Source: Neurospora tetrasperma FGSC 2508
Lineage: Eukaryota > Ascomycota > Sordariomycetes > Sordariales > Sordariaceae
DNA length: 64,000 bases
Assembly (NCBI RefSeq): GCF_000213175.1
Contig: NW_009799179.1
Coordinates: 693,713 to 757,712, forward strand
Direction: 5' to 3'
This document shows, one piece after another, positions 55,801 through 64,000 of the stretch. Numbering within the stretch: position 1 is the stretch's first letter; the number at the start of each line of letters is the position of its first letter. The translations under genes and the position numbers were made by a program. The notes below the pieces were generated by a model. The model was not told the DNA's origin. It was given only the letters and a program-made list of their open reading frames with translations, and searched no databases.

Positions 55801-58800
55801 TAGTTTCCCCATGCATTCGATTGTACCGCAACAGCCGCTGCCACATGCTCCAGTTCTCCACCGAGTAAACAAAACCCAACGAAAACATGGATGATGGCTG
55901 TTATCACGAACCAGTAAACCGAAGTTCAAAACCACAAGCTGTTTACCTATCGGGCTGCTGGACAAACTGTAACACGTATGTACCCCGTAATTTTGATATC
56001 GTTCTCGAAGTCTGGGTCTCCCCAACCTGCCAAAATGGGGCCAGTCTATCCAGGTCCCAAAATTCCCACCCTAAGCATTTAGTCAATAAGTATTCTAAGA
56101 CATCAGTACTTACTAATACATTCAGCTTTCTGGACTCTCTACCAGGAAAATTGGAAATACTTTTATCTTTTCACATCAAATACTGCTTGGAAACTCCTTT
56201 TCGCAACTCAGCTGGCCCAAAAGGGGGCTTTTTGGGTGAAATGCTGCATCCTGGGTTGCAGAGCACATTTGGCCGAGGGACATGTCTTGAGAAGAGAAGA
56301 GGTCTGTGCACTTCCTTAAAAGGGTAAGTTTTTGGGACCTGGATAGACTGGCCGCAAAATGACCGAGTTCCCCGGTTCCCGGGATTCTTTACATACACTA
56401 CATACATCATTGCGCCCGCTGGAGTTTCGGCCGAATTGTAGCACATGACCGATGACTCTTCTATTGTGTGGTTTTTCCATGTTGGCGGTATTGTCGGTTG
56501 TTGTCGCGCTCTGCTTTTTTTTTTATTCAAAGGGATTAATTCCCAGACAGCTCTGGCTAATCACAGATCTGCCAGGCAGAAATCGAGGGTGTCGGCCTAC
56601 AGCCCTTCTCAAGATTGATTGGCCGTAGAGCGTCGGGATAATTGCCATTTGAATTACCAAAACAAAAAAACAGCAGTAGCAGAACTCCATGTTGGTGAGA
56701 CCTTGTGTCAAGACTTGGCGAAAATGGACATTTGGAATCTTCCATGAGACCTCTTTTTCGGGGTTCTCTGATGACTCCGAATTTGAAATAAATGGAGCTG
56801 AAAGCTCAGCTGGAACCGTGAGGCTCATCGCATCATCCGTCAGTGCAAACCCTTCGAAACCTGTTATTGGCTGCTGGTTCTTCGGGAGTCCAGAAGTCTA
56901 GCACAATATGTACCCCGATATTGTCTCGATAGCGAGTGACACATTGTTGATATGTAGGTGTGTCCGACATCGCTCTATGGTGCATTGTCTAGATTGTCTT
57001 GTCTCCCCTATCGCGGGATGAGGTGACGGCAGCAAAGTTGACTCATCTTGGTGGTGAATGGTTGAAACTGAATACCCAATTTGCGACGGCCACGGCGCGG
57101 GTGCGATATAGGCATGCTAGGAATGGGGTCTTACCTGCTACGATACGCATGAAGTCGAGGGGCTCTTGGCCTGACGTTTTGCGACCGACGGCAATGCCGT
57201 GCGACAGTGAGCAAGCGAGTAGTGTATGGAATCATCATCCTATGAGCAACGCGGGGAATTCCGATACCAATTTCATGGCGTTGTAAGTTGTCACAACTGG
57301 AAATTAGTCCAGGGTCTTCATCTTGATAGTGCTGGCATCTGCTCTCTCGATAAGTTTTGCGGAAGTGAAGCAAAAGGCTGGCGGTTATCTGATGGTTTTC
57401 CAATGTCTGTAACGCCATTTCTCGGTTTATTGGAGGTCTGATGTTTGTGCCACGGGACCGCATTTCCATGAATGATCATGGTGAACCTATTGGATTACAC
57501 AGAATCATCAAGTATGGCTTGAGTGGGATTGGCCGTGAATAACATGATTGTCAGTGACCTCTTGCGGCTTAGGCGTTCCTCATCATCATGGTTCACAGTA
57601 AACAGCCAATTACCTGGAGAATTGTGGTCATTGACATGCCTACCGCTGGAACGAACCATGGTTCTGGTCTCGAGGGGCAAGAGGTTGCAGTCGTGTCGGG
57701 TGTCTCGGATTCACCCAAGACGAGGCCGAACGGTCTGCGGGACTGGTGCGAATCGGCCAAGCACGTCCACGACCAGCTGCTCCTTGGATTCACGATCTCA
57801 CAGGGACAGACTCCAATGTGTTCAACTGACCACTGCGGGCATTTGCAGGAGCGTCAAAGAGGGCACTGCCCAGGTAAGTACGTGTTGCGGATTGACGGTC
57901 GTTGATGCTCTGGCACGGCCTGACACGCAAGATTGAAGCCCAAATCATGTGGGGAAGCCGTATAGCCGCAGCCGCAACCGCGTCCGCGACCGTAACCGCG
58001 ACTTGGCGACGACGAAGATGTGCAGTCATCAAGGTCAGAAATGCATGTCTGTGATGAAACGGTTTGCAGAGTGGCAGAATCTCCCGGTGTTGTTTGAGCT
58101 GGCCGGAAGGGTTTGGTGCCAACACTGCAGTATGAAACCGGTCCAAAGAGCCACCAGCTGCTGGATTTACAGAGACGCATGTCGAGGTAGTAGTAATTAC
58201 TTAGCTCATGCTGACCTAGTCACACTGCCGCCCGTAAAAGTTGGACATTCTTTGCAAACTTGACACAATCTTGAAGAGGATTTGCATGCTTCAGAGGCTG
58301 TGTTGCGCTTGCTGTGATAAAATTAAACCTGGCAATCGTCATGGCGGCGCGGCTGTGAAGGAAGGAACTGAGAAAGAGGCCTGCCGAGAATGCTTACCAA
58401 ATTTGGCGATGCGTCACTCGAGGGAACAAAGGAAAGTGGAAGCAAGTGGAGACGGGAACTGGTTCGGGGTTTGGCTTTCTTTCAGCGGCCATGATTGGAC
58501 AAGCCTGGCAGGAAGAGGGGCTGGTGGGGTAGGTATCCCGGCCTTGGCAGCTGGATTGACGACCCTGATCCGTAATTGTTAGTGCTTGTTAGTGCCTCGT
58601 GATTCACAGCAGTCGACAGTTGAGGGTTCACCTTCATCCACAAGATCTGTCTGGCGCTGGTGGTGATGTAAACTTTGACTCAAAACTTGCACATCTTGCG
58701 GCAGGAAGAGAAGGCGACCAAGTGGAAACTTTCGTTCAGCTCTTCTGTGGGCCTCACAGGCCTCGCAAACACGCAGTTCCATGTGAACATCATGCAACAT

Positions 58801-59257
58801 TACCAGCGTCTGAGAATCCCGTCGGAGACTCTGATTTGCCTTCGCTTTTCCCGTCCGGCTGATGATGGTGGCCTGCTTTCTCTGTGGCAACGGCAACTCC
58901 TCAAGACATGGACATGTGTCGCGACCCCTCTTGGTTTGCCTGTTGTTGGGCCTGTACAACCGCACACACACTCTGGACGGAACAAACCACTCTTGAGCCA
59001 CTTCAGCTGTGCTGCTATCATGGTTGTGTTCTTCTCGACTGGCGCTGTTGCTTGCTGGATGCAGCTTGAGTCACACTGCAAACTCATCCCAGGAGTTGGG
59101 AAAGGAGGGCCACCACTATCCGTGGTTTGATGGGTTGTTGGTCTGCTTCACGAGAATATTGAGCGAGACTATCTACATACCATCTACATAATACTGCCCT
59201 TAGAAGACACTGATATAGAACCTTTCACTGCCTACAATCCCATAAACCGTCGACATC

Positions 59258-59319
59258 TGGTGGTGGTGGTGGTGGTGGTGGTGGTGGTGGTGGTGGTGGT
59301 GGTGGTGATGGTGATGATG
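59258..59319. repeat. (TGG)n microsatellite
   Basis: About sixteen TGG units from 59258 to about 59307, then TGATGG variants. It lies in non-coding DNA. Confidence 0.95.
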
Positions 59320-62243
59320 CAGTCTACGCCCCGCATCCCCCCCCCCTCCTCCAGCCCAAGCCGCTTGGTAGGGCCACTCGACAAGGGTGATATTCTGCTT
59401 CGACCTTCCTGTCTTGCCCGTGATGCCTTTGTGGTGTCTCTGGATGAATGAATCCGAATGAGCAACCCAGCCAAACCAGCGAATGAGTGGCAAGTCGTAC
59501 AGAACCGCACCCCCGCCGACTTGCAGCAATAGCAGTGCGAGGGCCAATCAGGGTGTTGCGGCCCTGCAACCCTTCCCTCCTTTCTCGCTGCACAGGATTT
59601 GGAGTTGGAACTTGGGTGATGCCGCGCGATGTTAAGTGAAAGAGTGAGTATCTGGTGTCGGCGGCCGAAGGGAGTTTAAACTATTGAGAGAAAGGAGGAG
59701 GCATACAAGAGTTTGATGGCGTCCACAACAATGATAAGAAGGATTGAAGCGTTTGGAAATTTACAAAACCCTGGGCGATTTATCAAGTGAAGCAAATCCC
59801 TTGGAAAAGGTCAAAATCATGAAATGGAAAGTGGTAGATACTATTCAGCTGGATGGCCTTGACCTGCCCCATCCGCTTCCCGTATCAAATACCATCAGAT
59901 AGGTAGCGACCAGGCGACCTACCTTGCAGCGGTTGCCCTGAAGTGGAGGCACTTTGTAGCTCTAGTGTATGCATGGAAGGTGATTCCCTTGCGTCAACGC
60001 AGAGCGAGCGAACAGGCAGAAAGGGGAGAAGTAGTGCGCAAAAAGCGAACCCGGTCCGCTAACTGCCGGAATTCCCCAATCGCACCAAATCCCACGGACG
60101 CACCGGCAATTTCTGTTACTCCATCGAGTACCGGCGACTCCCGCTCGACCTCGCTCCCGTCTGATGTGGGAAGGAACAGAAATCCGGTGGCAGCAAAGCG
60201 TCACCTCCTTCAAAACTCATCGACACCCACGCTTTCGTCCCAATCCTTCCTTTTTCTCTGACCAGCACAGCAGCCATGTATTCCTCCAAGATCTAAGACG
60301 ATCGCGACTCAAGTTTTCCCCAAATTTGTAGTCTGCGTGATAGATTCTGGTGTATTTGCACGCCTCTTTTTCTTTTACGCCCACGTCGTCACAACCGCCA
60401 TCATCGCCAACAAATAACCAAAAGCTCTTTTTAATCTACCAAAAAGTTTCCCACCCTCGCAATTGTTCCCAGTCTCTCCCAGGCCCCGTCCCAATTTGTG
60501 CGTCGCTGCCTGGTGTTTGTCTGAAGCCGTATTCTCCTTTTCTGTGCGGCATTCGCTGGACCCTGCGACAAAAGGAAAATCAACAAGGACCAAACAAGTG
60601 GAAGAGCCCAGGCCAGTCAGTCATAGATCGTCAGGGTTTTCAACAAGAGACACACCACCAAAACGACAACTGCCTATTCTCGCATTCATCACCAGACCGA
60701 ATCGGTGATTTAGCGACTCGCTTCCCTCTGCTGAAGACGGCGAGAAGACTCACTCCTTAGCACACAACACCACCTGCCCCTACGACAAAGAAGCACGGCA
60801 GAGGCAAACAGGTTCTTTTTCTTCACCTGCTCCATCAAGACAATCACTGCCTCATTATTACTCACCGCAACGTCAATTGCCCACTCGCCACAATCGAGCC
60901 TACACTCCATACTAAAAACAGCCAAACGAGATCCATTTTCAGGCTTCCGTCTTGGGACGCTTGGTCACACCACTGAAAGTGCGCTGAAGGAAGCCGAAAA
61001 AAAGTGTTAGCACACGCACCAGTCACCACCCACAAAAAGAACATCCCTTCCCTCATCCACATCGCACATTGCACCAGGTGAACGCCCTGCCAGTTGCAGC
61101 CACCTGTTACCCTCCTTAACAAATCTCCGATCCGCTGTAATTGTCTTCCGGCGGCAGAGAGAATTAATCGAATCAATTCCCTTTCTGTTAGGTTAGGTTG
61201 CTAGGGCTCCCTCGCCACCCAAGCCAGCGCGTGCGAAAAAGGGAAGAGTCATCATCAGCAAGAGGAGACTGGGCACGACAGACCAGGGTCGCCCCCCATC
61301 CGGTTCCAATCAGGTCCCCATCAGGCCCAGCAGTGTCAGCGGTCCAGCGCAAGACCAACAAGACGGGACCCGCCCATCAGGTCTCTATCGCAGTCCAAGT
61401 CCAAGTCACTCACAGTGCCCGCAGGCAGCTGGCCGAGCGAGTCTTTTTGCTGTTCGCCGCCCCGATCCCAGAAGGATAAGGACACGCGCCCGCGAAGAGT
61501 CACCCCTTCTCGCCTACTCCCATCCGACAACGGGGGGTGCATCGTCACCACCACACATCGCCGTCCACGCCTTTTAAAACAAGCCGACCAGACACGTCGT
61601 CTGCCTCCCCACACCGAGCCAGCTTCTCAGTCTGTACCTTGCATATCCAGTCTGCACGGCGTCACCATCACCAACCCACACCGACATCACCATCGCATCG
61701 CAACCACCTCATCACACACGCTAACCGCAACCACCAACACTACCACTACCACAAAAACAACAACACTCCTTGCCTTTCCCGACTCGAACATATTCAACCG
61801 TCTTCACGCCTTTAACGACGATAAAGTCTTCAACGAATCATAACCACCTCGAAACAATATTGTACTTCCGACAACACCATTCCGAGTTGCGCATATGGTA
61901 GCATACTAAGCCTACCATAAGCACCCCCCCCTTTCGCCCCCGTTCAACCTCGGCGAAATTATCCACGAAACGATGCATCTTGCGCTTAAACACACTACTC
62001 CAGTCGCCGTCTCTGTCGTATCTTCCGGTCCGTTCTTCCATCGTAGAACCTTGAGATCCTGCGCTTTGCTGCTCTAGGATATTCTCCCTACTCTTCGACA
62101 TACTTTGCTTTGCCTTGTTGGTGAAGCTTGCATCTCGATAGGTTCACGATCTGTTCAATACCCCAACGATCTAATCGGTCGATACTACAACAAGACGGCG
62201 ACTGGAGGTACTTGGTTTTGCTTTCAACCACCATAAGTGCACC
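59320..62243 (+). promoter_or_regulatory. Promoter and long leader region of the cyclin gene
   Basis: About 2.9 kb. From roughly 60,200 onward the top strand is CA/CT-rich with ACCACC and CATCACC runs (61,660-61,760), the usual look of a long Neurospora 5' UTR. Upstream start codons open short frames close to the cyclin ATG, including 61895-61909 (4 codons) and 61973-62077 (34 codons). The transcription start cannot be placed from sequence. No TATA box stands out. Confidence 0.45.
61973..62077 (+). CDS. Upstream ORF (34 codons) in the cyclin leader
   Basis: ATG to TAG, MHLALKHTTPVAVSVVSS... ending in RSCALLL, 166 nt before the cyclin start codon and in a different frame. It may limit translation of the cyclin if the transcript starts upstream of it. 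Conservation has not been checked. Confidence 0.3.
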   Translation: MHLALKHTTPVAVSVVSSGPFFHRRTLRSCALLL

Positions 62244-64000
62244 ATGAATTTCAGCAGCGAACGTCGCGTGCACCCCCGCTGCAGCTCGCTTCTTCGAAAC
62301 GCCTCATATCCCACTACCACCTCAACCTCCTACGCCTCCGTCGATTCCCTTTTCTCGGTCTCCTCTTTAATCTCGGTGCCGTCCAACACTACTTTGTCCC
62401 AAGACTCGGATGATTCCCGCTCGAGCGCATCCGACACTGAACAATCTTACCGCACCTTTTCTTTTCCCACGCAGTTTTCGAACTTGTCGCAAACTTCCAT
62501 CAGCTCTGTCGAGAGCCTTTGTGAACCGTCCGTAAAGCATGTTAGCCACTGGCAAAAGAGTTGTGCTGAACAGGCCAAGGGCAACCGTCTTTTGAGACAA
62601 AACCCCCGGCGCACAAACCGCTCAGCGACCTCTCGTACTGGACATCCGCCCTCTCTAGTGAGACAAGATGACCGCAAAGTTAACTTCGTTGACACCGTTG
62701 TCGGTAAGGAGTATCTACTACTGGTTTTCGCGATGGACATATACTCAAATATCTTTCTTAGATGCAGCCACCTTGACCGTCGAAGCCATTTGGCCTTTGT
62801 CCTCAGCCTGCCCTCGCAACGGCAATGGAGCGAATCCGGGGCTTTCGCTGCGCCAGTTCATCCAGGAGACGCTCAAGCGCTCGCGTTCCAGCTATTCCAC
62901 CTTGACGGTCGCACTGTACTACTTGATCCTGATCAAGCCCCACATCCCTGCATGCGACTTCACCATGGAACAGCCCCGCGATTGCCTCGAGAACCCGGGT
63001 CTCCAGTGTGGGCGCCGCATGTTCCTTGCTGCTCTGATTTTGGCCTCCAAGTATCTTCAGGACAGGAACTACTCGGCAAAGGCTTGGAGCAAAATCTCTG
63101 GCCTTAATGTCAAGGAGATCAACCAGAATGAGATGGCTTTTCTCTTGGCGGTTAACTGGAAGCTGCACATCCCAGACCACTTATATGAGCGGTGGACTGA
63201 GTGCATGGCCAAGCTCAATCTGTCGCTTCCACCCTGCTCTGGTTCTGCAGCCCAGCAGATCTATCAGCAGCAATGCGCCAACTACAAGACCGCTGTCCGC
63301 CAGTTGACTCCAGAGTTGGATAACGTCGAGGAAGTGGCCTCCTGGTTCCAGCAGAGATCGCCTGTTGTTGTGCCGACCGTCGCCAGATCGCTCTATACGC
63401 CTCCATTTGAGCGTTCTTCCCCTTTCGAGAGCAAGGCTGAGTGCCGCGCTAGGATTCCGGCTCCGATGGCAACTCCTGCTGTTATGGAACCAAGCCCTTT
63501 CGCTGTGCAAGCGGAGTGCCGCATGGCTCCGGCGCTTGGTCTGCTCCCGAGCCCCCGTCCCACCCCTCAGCTGCGTGCAATGACCAGTACTCCTGCAGTG
63601 AGCGCTGTGTCTTGTCTTCTTGCAAAGGGCTCGTCGATGGGATACGCTATGCATCAGGCTTCGCACGCAACGGCTGCTCAGGTCTCGGATCGGTGGCCTT
63701 CGGCTACATCTCCTCCTTATCTTACCCGCCGCTCGTCTCTTGCCAACAGCGTTTCTACTGCATCTTCCCCCGAATCTATGATTTCCGATTCGTCGCAACT
63801 GTCTCGGTCTTCTTCTTTCTCCGTTACTTCTGTGGAAAGTGCGCCGTCGTCCGACTCGGATGCTCAGGCGCGCTACCAATATGGAAAGCAGGATGGTGAG
63901 AAGTATGGTCTTCAGCCAGTTATCGTTTCGGCTCATGAAACCTATGGGGGCAACACCTTGACACTTTCGCCCGAGTCCTGCTACATGGATCCAGCGGGTC
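62244..64000 (+). CDS. Pho85-type (Pcl/Pas1-like) cyclin, partial
   Basis: Exon 1 is 62244..62703 and exon 2 starts at 62762 and runs past the window edge. The 58-nt intron has donor GTAAGG and acceptor TAG and splits an Asp codon (VVDAAT). At least 566 residues are present. The N-terminal 130 residues are Ser/Thr-rich. FVDTVVDAATLTVEAIWPLS then leads into the cyclin box (about 155-275), with LRQFIQETLKRSRSSYSTLTVALYYLILIK, RRMFLAALILASKYLQDRNYSAKAWSKISGL and NEMAFLLAVNWKLHI. This pattern belongs to cyclins that partner Pho85 (S. pombe Pas1; yeast Pcl members), which control G1 entry, phosphate signalling or Gcn4 turnover. The Ser/Pro-rich C-terminal region is probably regulatory. Which Pcl subtype it is remains open. 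Confidence 0.85.

Larger units (their letters stand above)
50575..59257. other. Gene-poor interval after the pseudogene
   Basis: About 8.7 kb without a convincing gene apart from the possible 26-codon frame at 52,767. Several frames of 100-150 codons (top 54,321-54,767; top 57,523-57,936; bottom 58,579-59,001) have no recognisable domain and overlap frames on the other strand. Around 52,785-52,850 there is a CTGCCTGCC-type imperfect repeat and around 57,964-58,002 a GCCGCAGCCGCAACCGCG repeat. No RNA gene is recognised. Confidence 0.45.

Noticed and set aside
58579-59001. 140-codon bottom-strand frame starting MAQEWFVPSRV
   Set aside because: It has an ATG and mixed composition but no recognisable domain, and frames on the other strand are equally long. 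Transcript evidence would be needed.
59258-59319. Long His or Thr repeat peptide encoded by the TGG repeat
   Set aside because: The frames are produced entirely by the microsatellite and have no supporting sequence around them.
1-64000. Dispersed 5S rRNA genes, complete tRNA genes, transposons, retroelements or virus-like elements, CRISPR
   Set aside because: I looked by eye for 5S rRNA blocks, paired A/B boxes, terminal repeats and polymerase or transposase motifs. Apart from the tRNA-like relics listed, I found none; a computed search could still find short degraded copies.

Overview
The window is nuclear DNA of a filamentous ascomycete, almost certainly Neurospora crassa or a very close Sordariales relative. 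Introns are mostly 50-80 nt with GTAAGT-like donors and CTAAC/CTGAC branch sites, and leaders are CA/CT-rich. Two genes fix the identity. The first 508 bases encode a protein ending in EWEWLTMSL, the NMR-binding tail of the nitrogen regulator NIT2 (AreA). The kinase at 8.4-10.6 kb, once spliced, has Ser104, Ser499 and Thr671 exactly at the positions I recall as phosphorylation sites of N. crassa DBF-2.

Left part (0-33 kb, gene-rich): nit-2 3' end; a monocarboxylate-type MFS transporter; a WBP11-like splicing factor with a GC-AG intron; dbf-2; a secreted GPI-type Cys/Gly-rich wall protein; a HET-domain protein; three genes of an unrecognised local family sharing a W-x-[IV]-A-x-RFN module (18.1-22.4 kb); the mRNA-export helicase sub-2 with one 743-nt intron; an RNase P Rpp21/Rpr2 subunit divergent from it; the small DASH kinetochore subunit Hsk3; and a ketopantoate-reductase-fold protein with substituted active-site positions and a disordered tail of about 450 residues.

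Right part (33-64 kb, gene-poor): about 15 kb (33-48.2 kb) and 11-13 kb (49-62.2 kb) without a convincing conserved gene. In these gaps I see one TATA-driven orphan gene (48,241), a probable host pseudogene (49.9-50.6 kb), a possible 26-codon microgene (52,767), tRNA-like sequences (44.8-45.0 kb and 49.4 kb), an inverted repeat at 41.2 kb and several simple repeats. The window ends inside a Pho85-type (Pcl/Pas1-like) cyclin gene with a long leader containing upstream ORFs.

There is no obvious operon-like logic. Themes are housekeeping RNA metabolism (WBP11, Sub2, Rpp21), cell cycle and septation (DBF-2, Hsk3, cyclin) and nitrogen control (NIT2). I see no intact transposon, virus-like element, 5S rRNA gene, complete tRNA gene or CRISPR array. 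Base composition gives no strong sign of RIP-mutated repeats. The most interesting undescribed material is the three-gene RFN family, the probably catalysis-deficient reductase fusion, the sub-2 first intron and the tRNA-like relics.
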